Source: Bromus sterilis (Eukaryota; Streptophyta; Magnoliopsida; Poales; Poaceae). Taken from it: a stretch of DNA of 64,000 bases. Location of the stretch: the NCBI GenBank assembly GCA_950022295.1, contig OX465601.1, positions 77,199,501 through 77,263,500 on the forward strand, read 5' to 3'. Shown one piece after another: positions 23,023-36,450 of this stretch. Position numbers and translations under genes: made by a program. The stretch's first letter is position 1; each line of letters begins with the position of its first letter. The notes beneath the pieces were generated by a model, which was not told the DNA's origin, ran no database searches, and saw only the letters and a program-made list of their open reading frames with translations.

Positions 23023-26000
23023 CACTAGAGTCAATAATCTAGTCAATGCTAATGCACTTTACACCTACGGCATACTGGTGTAAAATATGCTTCACATGTG
23101 GTATAGCCTGATGTCCAACGGATCTGACAACTTCAACTCCGTGTGTATCTTTGCATATCCTCGCGTTTTCACGCTTTCACAAAATTCATATTTTGTGTGG
23201 ACTTGGCTTTGTATATATGTGAATCACTGGTCGAACCTTGATTCCTCAGACTGAGCTATGGAGCAACTATCTTCAATAGTGTTCCATTGACCAAAGCCAT
23301 CTTGGAACCATACTAAGTTCATGAATGAACTATATGATTCAACATCTTCTTTGTCGCTTCTAAAGCGTCATCATACTCAGCCTTTGTTATAGAATTTGCC
23401 ACAGTAACCTGTTTGGAACAATTCCAACTTACTGTGCCACCATATCGTGTATCACACAAAAACCCTTAACTTAGATCGAAAATCGCATGGAGCATTGATG
23501 AAGACTATATTGATGTAATTACTTACAACAAGCACTTCATAATCTCTTCTTGCGAGAAAACATGTCATCAGTTCTACTTTAGTACTCAATGACATTTTTC
23601 ACTTTTGTCCCATGATCAGTACTTTGATCACTTTGGTATCTATACTCGCAACAACTTGGGAGTACTGGACATATCTGGTTGTTTTATATACCATGGAATA
23701 CATGATTAATCCAAACACAAAGGTGTATGGAATATACATCATGTATTTTGATCATCAGTGTTTTAGGACACCGAGTCTTGCAAAAACTCTTTCCATGTGA
23801 CTTCGTCAAGAATCACTCCTTGGCGTTTTTAACGCTAAACTGTTTTAGCATCTTGTCAATATGTATTTTGGCTTAGCCCTATTAGGAAATTATATCTCGC
23901 AGATAATTATGCCTAATATCAAGACTACTTAGCCCAAGCACTTCGTCGAAAACCTATTTTCAATGAAGTCTTAATTTGTGTCAAGAAATTTATATTATTT
24001 CCAATTAACAATGTGTCAAGCACACACAAGGTTTTTAGAAATATTATTATGCTCCCACTTACTTTCTTGCAATCACAAGCATCTTCGTTATCCATTGATG
24101 AAATCAAACTCTTTTGACTATTTCATCAAAAACGAAGATTCCAACTCCATTATGCTCTCTTTTGTCCATCGCAGGAACTCTGAAGTTTGCATACTTACTA
24201 GCATCCTCTGGACTGACAATATACCTTGGACTGTATCTCCAAGGCAGTATTTCCATCTCATGGAAATCCTTTTGGCATCCATGTTTCATATCTCATGAAT
24301 GAAATACGTATTAATTGCTAGTTTAACCCGAACCGACTTTAAGCATCGCTACGGAGAGACAATCTCGCCGTAGTTAATTCCTTGAAATTGTTATAAGAAA
24401 CAAGTCGAGCTTTATGGATAAAACATTTTTATCCGTATCAGTTTATAGTTCCATTAATATTCGTTAGACTCTAAGTCTTCCGAATGGTCCATCAAGATAC
24501 AATCTTGAATTACGTATATGGAAACTATCTCGGATTTGTATTGGCATTTAGCCAATTCCGGAGTCAGGGCCCATCATCGCTTCCTTGATTATCGTAGGTA
24601 TGCTGTTGTCTAACAACAATATCTCGTTTGCGCACCTGAGAGGTTTGCACGAGTTTTGCCTACGTGGCTCAGTTGCAAGTTTGACCGAAGTCCATACATG
24701 TCATGTAGAGGCTTCCGTATCAGTTGCAGTACGAAACTCTGGAATCACTTCCAAGGTTCCTTTCCTTTGATCTGATGACGAAGATACTGTTATCTCGTCG
24801 AGTTGCACTGTCCTCCCACTCACCTTTTTTCAAGAACCATTCTCTTTAAAAGCATACCGTTCTTTGTGGCAAAACCTTTTGCCTCGGTATAGTGGTGGAG
24901 GAATTCCCAATAATTTGGGATAACCTACAAAGTAGCACTTGTCTGATTTGGAATAGGTTTGTAAACAGTTTACACAATCCCCATATTCCAAATGTTAAGA
25001 AAAGATAAAACATGGTTGGGCGTACCATACCATGGCGTCATTTCAACAGACCTGATGGCGCTCCTTTCAGTGTAAAAGCCGCAGTCTCTAAAGCATTACA
25101 TTAAAAGGGATAATGGCAAATTGATTTATGTCATCTTTGATCTTACCATGTCATAAATGGTTTGATTACATCTTCAAGGACATTCCACTTGCAGTGGTGT
25201 TCCGGGAGGTGCAAGTTATGAAAACTCTTTTCACAACTCATCAAACATTGGCTAAACTTGTAACTCAAAAATTCCTTTCTGCAATCGAATTGTAGAAACA
25301 TAATTTTCTTGTCACAATAACTTTCACTTCATTTTTGAAAACCTTTCGAATGATTTCAAAAGATCCAGACTTACGTCTTATCAAGTAAATATCCATATAT
25401 CTACTTGAGTCTTTTCTGAAGATAGATAAATCCACTACTAACAACATTTATCGGACTACACACATCAAATGTATGATCACCAATAAGTTTGTTGTTCGTT
25501 CCTCATGGCCTGTGAACGGCATTTCAGTCACTTGACCTTTCGGACGAAGGTTGCAAGTGTCAGATGATTCATAATCAAATGACTTTAAAATCCATCATTA
25601 TGGAATTTCTCCATGCGGGTTTCTCCAATGTGACCAAATGCAGTGCCACACATATGTGGTATTCTTTTAGTCTTTCGACATTTAGCGTCATTGTTATGGA
25701 TGTATCATATTACCATCAATATTCGTAACATACATCGCATCCCCGATGGAAGCATGGCCCTTTATGTTATTCATAATACTGAACAACAATTGTTCTTTTA
25801 TGAACAACCTTCTTGCAACATACTTTATGCAATGGGCTAGAGTGTATAAAACTCTAAAACGAATTATGAAAATAAATACAGATGGTGATACACCGATGGA
25901 AGGTATAGTAACTTTTACTATGTTCCCAGCGCGTATCTAAACCTCATTACTGGCAAGTCTTTTAGGCCGTTGTAGTTCTTACATCGAGTTTCAACAAAAT

Positions 26001-28114
26001 GCAATCGAGTGGGTATCTTTGTGATTTAACTCACAATACCCAAGAATTAGTGATTAACATGTTTAACCATAATTCCCAAGAACTATATTTTTGACCAGCC
26101 TTCTATACATCAAAAACTTGTATGACATTCATACATGAGCTGGATATTCCAGTCTTCTTTCCTTTTTGCCTTTATACTTCTAACAGTTTAACTTTCAATA
26201 TTTCTCCTACTCTCAGAAGAAGCACCCAACTTTAAGAGCGGCGTTAGCCCCGGACTTCCTAGGCGTGTGAGTCACACTAACACCCTTTGGACATTTCCTT
26301 TCTCTTTAAGTTGTTTGTTTTATTCACCTTCATCATATGACAGGCGTTCTTCTGGATCCCTCTCCCATCAGTCAAATGCCCAGTAAACATTTTACTAATA
26401 CTTTGCAAACAAATGTTGCTTTGGATATCTCATATCTTTTAGCCTTTGTCTGTATCTGAAAACAATTTTCAGTTCCATGAATATTACATAATTATCCCAA
26501 AACTTGTGAAGTTCGGGTTTTATGGAAGCAAACGTATTGCACTTGACCACAATGGAATTCTAGCTTTTGGATCGAAGGATGAGAGTCACATCATCCATAG
26601 CATTAGCGGGAGGACACCGAAAGCATGCGATAGGACAAAATCCTTCTCGGCACTCTTGAGGACAATCCTCACATTACGTTACCAACCGTAAAGTTTTGAC
26701 CAGATATTTAACAGCTTATTCAATTTTAATAGGGAAGGTGGAAACGCGAGCCATTATTCTACAACTATTAGCAAATTATACTTAGACAGTGTTCATAATT
26801 AATTGCACTCAGAATTAAACAAGTTAATTCTAAAATGCGCTCCCACTCAAATCAATATCTCTCAAAATTGATTATGAGTGATTCAAGATCCAAATATCAA
26901 TACAACGCCATAGAATCATCATCTCATGACGAGGATTTTGATTTGGTAGGCCAACTTGCCGATCACATCTCTATGTGACTCTTGTTCATCTTTCGATGCA
27001 TGTGTTCCGAGCTCAGGACGATCCTGCCATGAACGTCAAGACAACCAAGTGATCTTGCTGCGAGGTCTGACCTCACCCGCCTTACATTTCTCCAATCGTT
27101 CGTACCCATGCATCCATGGCGCACCCCGAAAGGATAGATGCTGTGACGGTGCTACATTTGGGAGAACACTAACTACTTGATATTTTAAGTGAGAGATCAC
27201 CCTAATAAAAAGCGACTACCGCGCAATCAAGAAGGGTGCAACTTAAGGGATAAACATCTCAGGTAATTCATAATTGCATGATATGGTATAGCCCCTTCTG
27301 ACGGAGAAGTCAAGTATTTCTTCGTCTTTGGCATTTGCGTCGGAGTTCACCTTCGCGAAGTTTGCCACCACCTTGTCGATGCACCAAATAATATTGCTAT
27401 CTCTATAGCTAATAAAATAAGTGCATTACATAAGGTTGACTCGCAGGTCATTAAAGTGACAATCATATGGCTCCAGCCATCATGCCGAATCATGACACGC
27501 AGGTCATGTTAATAAATTTACATTATATAGTCATCTCATACATAATCAAATTAATATGAGCTTTGCTATACCACATCACATGCACATCCTGCAAAACCAA
27601 GTTAGACGCCTCTAATCGGTTTATGCAAAATTTTATTTTACGTGGCTTCTAAGGTTTTGACTTAAACCGCAGCTACCAACGTTTATCATCAAGCATGATT
27701 ATTCAAGTCGCTAGATTAACTTTGCGGGGTGTATGAAACACGAGATAATAAAATCTCGAGCCCCATACTGAACTTCGTCATACGCGTGATCCCCGTGCAG
27801 ATCATATCTGCATTGCCCTTTAGTCTGCAGAATTTCTTCTTTCTCTAACTATGGTGGAATTCAACGAACTGTTAGCACTTCTTTGATCAATCAGGATCGC
27901 AGATTGCCAGAACTTTGAAACTCCACCATACTGTTATTGAGATCAGAAATACACAAATTCCAGGGAAGCAACAAGAACATCGGGTAACAGATTTCATCTG
28001 CCACCCGCATAAAAAAATTTCAGCAATAGATCTGATCTACTCCAAAATTATATTATGCAATACCCATACATCTCTATGTATTCTAGATCGCAACATGCAT
28101 CTACGCATAGCACG

Positions 28115-28126
28115 GCTCTGATGCCA
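28115..28126 (-). other. Primer binding site of element H
   Basis: TGGCATCAGAGC on the minus strand begins one base after the 5' LTR. It has one mismatch to the tRNA-Met-type TGGTATCAGAGC used by BARE-like elements. Confidence 0.8.
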
Positions 28127-28127
28127 C

Positions 28128-30143
28128 TGTAGGGGAACGCAACAGAAAACAAAAATTTCCGCACCACGAACACGCCCAGGACCACTATGGAGACTGCATA
28201 CAAGGTTTTGATCTGATCGTTACCGACTCGTAGCGCAGCGGAAGTAGAGTCGATGTAGATCGTCGGTGCAGATCCCCGCAGCTAGGATTTACAACCTCCC
28301 AACCGCGAGGATGTTCTCCCTCGTCTGCTCCTCGAACAGCGCTCCAGGAGGCGGTCGGACAGTCCCTCGGACGGTGTCACGGACAGCCCTTCGGGAGGCC
28401 CCTCGAAACTCGATCGGTAACTCGGACAGCCCTTCGGGAGGACCCTTGAAACTCGAACGATAATTTGGACAGCCCTTCGGGCAAAAGATCGAAACTACGA
28501 CCTCTCTACAGGGTTGCACACATACGGTGTCAGCTATCCGACAGGGCTTCGCCGTCCAGAACTAGTTCCTGCCGGAACCTAGACAGCCTTTCGGCTCTAC
28601 GAAACTATTTCGCTGGGAGGGAGAGAGAAAGCCAGATCATGCATGGCATTTGTATAGAACTCAAGGGAGAGCTTGGATCAAGGATATGGGGCTGCCCTCA
28701 CACCTCTATTTATAGGAAACCCAAGGGGGCTTTCTTGGCTCCCAAGTCCTTCTAGAAGGCTTTCCAAAAATATCTCAAGTAGTACTTTTTACTATTCATG
28801 ACACCACTTTTTCGCGTCCGAAAAATCCGAAAATATTTCTGTGGGTCTTAGAATAATTCCAACACCCACTAAAAAGATTTTGGGCGCGTTCCGAAACAAT
28901 TCCGGATTAGTGATTTTCATCTGCGAAAAGCAACCTAAGAATTTCCGGCAGCTCCGGAACATTTCCGGCAGCTCCGAAATATTTCCGAAAAAAATATTTT
29001 ATTCTTTTCTCCAGAAAAATTCCAGAAGTTACCAGAACAATTCTGGCACCCTCCAAAAGTACCGGGTGCTTACCGAAACCTTTTCGGCTTAGTGGTTCAC
29101 TCCGAAACAACTTTTCGGTTTTACCGAAACTATTCCGGTGTTCTCTCTCCAGAACTTTTCCGTTTTTTCCGAAACCTTTTCGGTGACTTTCTCTTAGACT
29201 CCCTGTCTAGTATTCAGCAGATAGATGACCCTTAAGCGTGTGACCCTATAGGTTCGGTGAAGTATAGACATGACCCGGAACACTTTCCGATCAATGATCA
29301 ACATCGGAGCCGTGGACACCCATATTGACCCCTATACCCACACGAATAAATATTCGAGTGAACCTCCAGTTGCCGTGTGCTATTCCTGTTGCTTCGCGAT
29401 ATGTTACAAACACCCGAGGTGAGACTTATCGGCATCCCCGTGAATCAACAACTTGTCCACTATGCCAGTTACCTCGTTTCCGGTATTGTTCTCTTTTCTC
29501 GTTCCCGTGTTCCGGCATCCCTGTGATCAAATCACACTGTGTCTGGCCAGACGATGGTGGATACTGTAACACCGAGAGGGCCCGAAGAATATCTCTCCAT
29601 CGACGGAGGAGCAAATCCCAATCTTGAGCTACCTAGTTCCTTGTCATACTTTTCCGTGAACCCGTAAGCCGCCGTAATAGCCACCCTTTTACAGATGACG
29701 TTTAACAAACCCCAAAGTTCACGAAGCAAGTACGAAGGAACTCGATACTCTCATGGTCTAAGAAATTATGCAAACGCCCAACTTTCTCTGTGTTATAATC
29801 CATTAACTGGTGACGAAAGTATCTCATAGCATAACATCAATCTGGGTCGTTTCAACACAAATGTTCATCTAACATTGTGCCCTCAAAATTGCCGGCATAG
29901 TCATGCCCATGATCAGGAAAACAGAACCATCATGCAACACTTGAGCTAGTCTTAGAGGCGAGACTAGGAATATATATATTTTATCCGTTTATTATTCCAC
30001 ACGTGCATATGAGTCTTCCTCCGAGCCTCGTGGTTATTGCAGACTCGAGAACCATAGCAGTTATAGCATGGAATATAAACATAATTAGGAACATGGGGAT
30101 AAATAATAACATTTATTATTGCCTCTAGGGCATATCTCCTACA
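28128..30143 (-). repeat. 5' LTR of element H (2,016 bp)
   Basis: This is the matching copy of 20995-23010. On the minus strand it begins at 30143 with TGTAGGAGATATGCCC and ends at 28128 with CCCCTACA. The GTTAC duplication and the host exon follow at 30144. Confidence 0.92.
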
Positions 30144-31833
30144 GTTACAGACATCAACGTTGTCCCAGAGCGCAACAAATCCTTTGTGGACGGTGACCAC
30201 AAGTTGCAAGATAATCCAGCCATGCAGGCAGAGCCAGCCATACATGCTCAGTGTTGCGAACAAACCGTAACAGGTGCTGACAAGGATAAGCAATCCGAGG
30301 AAGTACCGGACGGCCAAAATCCGGATGCCAAAGATTCTGTCGACAATGATACAAGTGTGGATCCTGCAGAGAAACTATCACATGGCACTTTGGATGCTTT
30401 GCATCAGTGTGGGTTGATTTGGGATGATGGTCCATCTTTCAATCTTTTTCAGGAGGGGACTGAAGAATACAATTGGTTCAATGAGAAATCAGTTGTGCTA
30501 AACAATAATGCAGACCCCAATTGCAGGTGTTGATCCTTCTACATTGCAGCATTCAAATTCACCATCAACAACTAGTGGCAATGCTTCAAATCCTTCATGC
30601 AAAGGCACCCCTGATCTTCTTCTCAACATTGCTCAAAAACCATCAACCGGTTTTGTGAATGCAGCTGTAGCATTTTGTGATTCACGAAAGCTCCCGGGCC
30701 CTATTTTCGACACTGCTCCTAAGGTTTCAAAGCCAACAATTACCACAGGCTCCAGAATTGAGACTGATTCAAAGGCTCCAGAAATGAAAATTACCAAGGG
30801 GCCTATTCACAGAGCTGAAACCCGAGAACACCCTGTTTTTTAAGATTCTCCAATTGCTTTCAGCAACCCTTTCACACAAAAAAGTGGGTTGTTTTGCGTT
30901 TTTGCGTAATTTTCTCGATTTTCATTGTTTACTTTACTTTCTTCCACACCAATTTTTTCATCAATTTTTTTTCTTTCTACAGGTGCTAGCATGCCAGAGG
31001 AGACGTTGCAAGAACCAAAGGTTAGCAATACGTTGGAGCAACCAAAGGTGAGTAAAAAAGGCGGGAACGTAGCAAACGAGAAACATGTTGCACAGTCACC
31101 AGAGACATCACCCGAGAGGCAGGTCAAAATGAAGAAGATCAAAATCAATCCAGTGGAGGATGCCATTTACAAGCAGTACGTTCAAAAAAGATACATGATA
31201 AAGAAACCTAAGAGGGGAGAAGATTAGTGAGTGTTTTTCTGTCTAGTTAATTTCAGCATTTTCCCACTCCCTTTTTTGTCATCGACACGAGCAATATATT
31301 GACAATATCATACTAATCTTGTCTTGTTTTTCTTGTTCTCCTTTATCAGTCCTGCCTTCATCAACATAGATGGTTTTCACACTTCCTATCAGAACTTTCA
31401 TGCTTCTTTGAAACCAAGAGCCCAGATGAACAAGGAGATCATGACTCTAACCTCAAGACTTTCAATTTGGAGGAGATGTACAAGAAAACAAAACCAAGGA
31501 AGTTTGCATTCTTAGTGTTTATGGGGGTTAGTACATTGCAGCTTTTCTGAAATCATTATATTGCAACTTCTAGGGCTCCATAAATCTCATATTACTTTTA
31601 TTTGTGCCACGCCATCTCAGGTGCAATTTGCAAAGGACCCAGATTCGTTTGACACTAGAGTGTGCTATAAGGAATTCAGGGTGGCTTGCGATAATAGCAT
31701 GATTTCAAAGAAGGACCTAGTAAGCTTCTTCTGAACTTAATATTTCCATCTGTGCATCCTCTTTTTTTAAATATCATTGTTTCCCACAATTTTTTAAATT
31801 TGTCGGCTGTATTGCAGCTTTTCATCACAGTGG

Positions 31834-34800
31834 TGTAACACCCTCAGTGTGATGGAACAGTAACACTTTTGATAATGAAGATCATTGTTGTTAATCACTG
31901 TTACTAATCATGCTTTGATCATCTTGGATCAACTCAAACTCAAAAATGTCTTTTGATGAATATTGAAAATAAGTGATGAATAAAACATTGTCCAAAATTT
32001 ATGAAACCACTTTTATAAAATCACTAATATTCATTGGACATTGTAAACCAACTTTGAGTATTTATCATGCCACTGAAAAATTCATACAATTCAAACCAGT
32101 GGCTGAACAGCAACAATTCTAAGTTGAATATTAAAAAGAAATAATAAATAATTTTATTTTGCCACCAAACTTTTTGTGGCATCTCAGTAATATGCAACAA
32201 TATTATTGAATCGAGTTTCATGTTTTGCAAAAATGCCAAAGCCATTAAAACAAGTGCAAACAGATAAATTTGAGCAGAGGTGAGATAAAGAAAATGCAAA
32301 ATGGCTATAAAACGCACCCCACCCCCTGGCCCACCCCGACCCACTCCCACCCCTCCCTTCTTCTACCTCGTGCTACAGGAGATGCCGACCGGCCATGGCG
32401 ACAGCGCGCGTCCACGCCGCACCCGCTCGCCCTCCCAGGTCGCTATAGGTGCCCCATGTCGCGATAAAGATCTCGCCCTCGCCCCGTGGACGAGGCCAAA
32501 CCCTATTTCCCCCTGCCCATCTCTCCTTGCTCAATCCCGTAGCCGCCATGGACGCCCACCCGTGAGCTTGCGCGGCCACATCGCCTCCCCGCCTCCGCCG
32601 TCGTGTCCAGCCACTTCGACGTCGGTGTCTACGCCTCCCCGCCGAAGAAGCCGAGACGGGAGCCACCACAACCGCAGAATCGCCACCTTCTTCTTCCTCG
32701 GGCGGCCAGACGCACCGAGAAATTCCGGCCATGCCAGCCCCTCCCCGAGCACTTTGCCAGCCCCTACGCCCCCTGGGTGAGCACCGCCGCCTTATTTATC
32801 CCCTCGTGGCCGCCCGAATGGTCTCCAGCAGCTTCCCCTCTGTCGCACGCTCCGGCCGCCGCGGTTGCGCTCCCCGGCGTCGCCCTGGTCTACCGCAGCG
32901 CACGCCAGTGGCACGGCTGGGCGCGGTGTGTTGTGTAGGTCCCGTAGGAACAAGCGGCGCCCGTTATGACCCCCGGTAGCCTGCACACTGCCGTCACCGC
33001 CGTGCTCGTCGGGCCGTGGCTTCGCCGCCGCCATTGCTCAATGTGGAGCTCGTCTCCGGCCACGACTCACGCTGCAACGACGCCCAGGTGATGCGCAACT
33101 CTGCTCCGGTCCGAATGAGCCCAACCCCGCCGCCTCCCGACATCTGTACCGCGCGCACGGGCTCGCCGGAGCAACTCCGGTGGCCGCCGTCGCGCCTGGC
33201 GTGGTTAGTGGTTAATCAACCACTAACCCCCCTGCTTCTTCTCCTTCTTCCCACGTTTCATTTGATCCTCCCAGTCGCCGTGTTCACCGGAGCCGTGCTC
33301 CGGCCGCCGTAGAGCCTCGTCGCCGCCGTTGTTTTACTGCACCCCGACGTCTACCTTGTTCTCCGGTAGATTCGAGGCGAGGTCCGCTTTCGATTCCGGC
33401 CGCCCGCGTTCGATTTGGTCGTCGGAGGGCCTCACTGGCCGGCGCCACCATGCCTTTTGCCATGGTCGACGCCAACCTCCAGTGGGAAATCCCACTGCCC
33501 AGTGGGGCCGGCCAGATTTGATTAGGGGTAACCACCTATTAGATTAATTCCTCCAGCTATTAGCACAGCCTAGGTCCCTGACATGTGGGCCCTGCCCTTT
33601 TAAATGATTTTTAGATAATTAAACAGTTATTTAAAATGTGTCTATGACATCTATGGCCCACCTGTAAGAGATTAATTTAATTAAATAAACTAAATAACCC
33701 ACTGACATGTGGGACCCCACTGTTAATTAAATTTAATAAATTGTTTTATTAGCAAGGTGAGGCTGACATATGGGACCCACTGGTCAGTTGACCAGTCAAC
33801 CTTACAGGTGGGTCCCCTCTGTCAGGTTTGACCTGGTCAAATGCACTGGATAATGTTATTTATTAATAAAATAAAATCCAGAAATTGATTTAAAATGAAT
33901 TAAACTTTAAAATTTAATATCTTTTAAACCGCAAGTCAGATTAAAAAACTTTATACATGAAAAATGATCAGAAAAATATAACGAATACGGATACGCTATC
34001 CGTATACCAACCACACCCCTCTAACACAGCGAACATCGAACCGTCCCCCTCCGGACCGTTTGTCCGATGATTTGTCCGGTACTGTTAAAGTATCCGGATG
34101 AATTTATTCTGAACACAAAAGTTGTTCGGATTGTTTCAACTAGCATGGTTACACCTTGCACACATTTGTTGGATGTCCACAATATCTCCGGCATGAACCC
34201 TTCCCCCTCCGGACACCCTGTCTGGTAATCACCCGGAGCCGGTATTTCATCCCCGGATGAATTCCCGCTCCGAGCAACGTGCATTGCACTTCGTTAGAAC
34301 ACCGTTAACTTTGCATATGTCATGTCATGCAACTGTTTGTTATGTTTACTTTGTATTTACTGTTTCTCCCCCCCCCCCCTTAATCTCCGGTAGACCCCGC
34401 TGCTACCGCCGACTACACTGTTGCCGGGTACGACTACTTCGTCGACGACCCTACCCCTACCGTCAAGCTACCAGGCAAGCAGAGCCATTCTCTTCCCCAG
34501 ATATCGCCTATCTTTTCCGTACATTTCTTGCACTAGGCATTGTTACTGCTGCTGCTACGTTACCATCCTATTCAATTACATAGCCTGTTATTGTCGCCCC
34601 TTGATGTACCTTCCTTTATCCTATGCTGCCTATTATAACTATGCATTATTCAGCAGTGAGCCCTGTGCTTTGTTAGCTAGGATTAGATAGCGGGCTGTGA
34701 TCACTCAGGAGAGTGAACGCGGATACGATATATATATAACTGCACAGGTACATTACAATGCAGACACCGCCGAAGGCCCCTAGATCGGCTCTGCCGAGCC

Positions 34801-36435
34801 ACCTTCAAGTGTGAGCTATCAAGGAGTAATCCTTGTACTCCACTCGTTGATGACTCTGTATAGCAGCTTTAGGTACCTGAGAAACGGTTGTCCTTAAAGG
34901 TAAGGAGTCGGGCGACCCAACGGTGCCCGCGAGCGGTATTGCATCGGGAACGACAGGGAGGGTACGACCGACGTTACTGGCGTGCTTGGCCCCTGCTCGT
35001 ATCTCGCGAGAGTTACCAAACCACGAAAGTCGAGCTCTACCAAGAGCACACGCGAGATAAGGTAAGGAGATAGTTCACCTTGTTGGGACGACAGGGCAGG
35101 CACCGATGTACTGGTGGTCCTGACTGCTGTCGTTGTCCGCGGGTCAGTTAAGTCGAGGCAACGATAACGGTTGTCACGCAGGTTAATTAAAATGCTAAAT
35201 GGTTCGACGGATGACTTGAGAGACCCGTTGGTCTGTATGCACTACCTACACGTGGGATTACGGTGTGGGCCCTCCGCGTCGTAGTTCGTCCGAAAGCTCT
35301 TCAGACGTCAGCAGTACTGCGGCCTGATCGCCGGGAAGCCGTATTGTCTTATTTGCTGCAGCAGGTGTGTTTGGATTTTCTTTTGCTTCACCGGCCAGTC
35401 TCGTACCGTGCAGGAGCGTGCAAGGGTGAGGGACCTAGAACCCTTGGCGCATAGGATATAGTTCGGCGGATGGCCTCTCTGCTGAGTCTAGGATGGGTTG
35501 CGATGTGTCGGATAGACTCGATGGGGCGTTCCCTAACAAGGTTCCCGCCACCCTAGAGATCCGAGTGTGCAGGCTGAACAGTAGTGCACCCCTGCAGGGA
35601 GTTTAATCTATTCGAATAGCCGTGTCCACGGTAACAGGACGCTTTATGCTGAAGCCAGATCTTATCACTACGAAATACTACTATTAAACTGTTGGTTCCG
35701 GGTTTTCTTCCTCGCAGGGTAGTCGAGGAGGGGAACTCAGAGGCATATATTATTATTATAATTACAACTTACTATTATACAATGTTGCAGCAACTTCTGC
35801 TTCATTGTTACTTTATGCTTTATATAAACTGTTGGTTGATTCTCTTCTCATGCTGGAAGACTCGTCAGAAGATGCTAGTCTTCGATAGGCCTAGCTTCTT
35901 ACCCTTATTCTGATTTCTATCTTGCAGTCCACTATATACAGCCCCCCCTTTCCATTTTATACAAATGCATAAATGCTTAGTAGCGGACGTAAGACTCGCG
36001 GGTATGCTAGATACTCACCTTTGCTTTATTTCCCCCTTTATGTTTTGCCTGATCGGCCGCTTCAGGCGACGTTGGAGCCCAGGAGCAGGAGTACCCCGGA
36101 GGCGCCTACTACTACGTCGAGCCCCCCTTTGACCAGGACCAGGAGTAGTTTCGGAGGCTCCTAGGCAGGAGGCCTTGCCTTTTCGATCTGTATCTCTGAT
36201 GTTATTTGTGCTAGCCTTCTTAAGGAAAAAATTGACTAACTATGTCTGTACTCAGATATTATGGCTTGTATAACTTATGTATTCGGGTCTGTGTGACCCC
36301 CTTTTCTTGTAACATATTGGTTTATCCTTTTGTTTTTAGTGTTGTGCTGTGATATTCTCACCGCGGCACCCTAATCTCAGCCGTGTATCATGCGTGTATG
36401 ATTACTGTACACGGATTGATTTTGGGGGCGTCACA
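31834..36435 (+). repeat. 5' LTR of element F (4,602 bp)
   Basis: It begins TGTAACACCCTC and ends GGGGGCGTCACA, an imperfect inverted pair. It has a TATA box near 32306, a GC-rich block at 32310-33480 and then AT-rich DNA. The proline- and arginine-rich ORFs in the GC block are not supported as genes. Confidence 0.85.
32306..32312 (+). promoter_or_regulatory. TATA box of element F LTR
   Basis: TATAAAA in ATGGCTATAAAACGCACC, about 470 bp into the LTR and directly before the GC-rich block. The spacing is like that in LTRs B and E. Confidence 0.6.
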
Positions 36436-36438
36436 AGT

Positions 36439-36450
36439 TGGTATCAGAGC
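36439..36450 (+). other. Primer binding site of element F
   Basis: TGGTATCAGAGC, an exact initiator tRNA-Met-type site, lies three bases after the LTR end. Confidence 0.85.

Larger units (their letters stand above)
23011..28127 (-). pseudogene. Decayed Copia pol relics inside element H
   Basis: No long ORF exists, but Copia pol can be traced in order on the minus strand. An integrase C-terminal trace (FVGYPK..) is near 24936-24849, and the RT start (KARLV) near 24420. The RT active-site relic CVLDTLLIGN (usual form YVDDxLLIGN) is at 24030-24000. RNase H (GGTVSWNCSKQ.. then KAEYDDALEA) is near 23447-23357. Many stops and frameshifts separate them. 25000-28110 contains nothing else I can name, although gag would be expected there. 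Confidence 0.7.
20995..30143 (-). mobile_element. Element H: Copia (BARE/WIS/Angela-related) retrotransposon inserted in an exon
   Basis: Two 2,016-bp LTRs (28128-30143 as 5' LTR, 20995-23010 as 3' LTR) flank a 5.1-kb interior. The target duplication is GTTAC at 20990-20994 and 30144-30148. On the minus strand the LTR starts TGTAGGAGATATGCCCTAGA and ends CCCCTACA. The primer binding site and polypurine tract confirm the orientation. The interior holds only decayed pol, so the element is non-autonomous. Removing it with one target copy restores the host exon frame (codon AC+A). Confidence 0.92.
20237..31833 (+). pseudogene. Broken Ulp1-type gene-family member, split by element H and cut by element F
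   Basis: Exon-like blocks are 20237-20443, 20555-20994 continued at 30149-30883, 30983-31226, 31350-31526, 31621-31719 and 31818-31833, with GT and AG borders. The product has LPSIEDLQ then IPANLQPIYEKHKKLYDAE, long polar low-complexity regions and a basic KMKKIKINP stretch. It then has blocks (YQNFHASLKPR; FNLEEMYKKTKPRKFAFLVF) that I recall from the region before the Ulp1 catalytic domain in grass proteins. Defects independent of H are a frameshift near 30505, a TAA at 30841 and a frameshift near 31450. Element F starts at 31834 just before the HWV catalytic motif would be expected, so the protease core is absent. No N-terminal exons were found upstream. Family assignment rests on memory, not on a search. 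Confidence 0.7.

Noticed and set aside
32301..32938. Overlapping proline- and arginine-rich ORFs
   Set aside because: They are in the GC-rich block of LTR F, with no recognisable domain and open in several frames on both strands.
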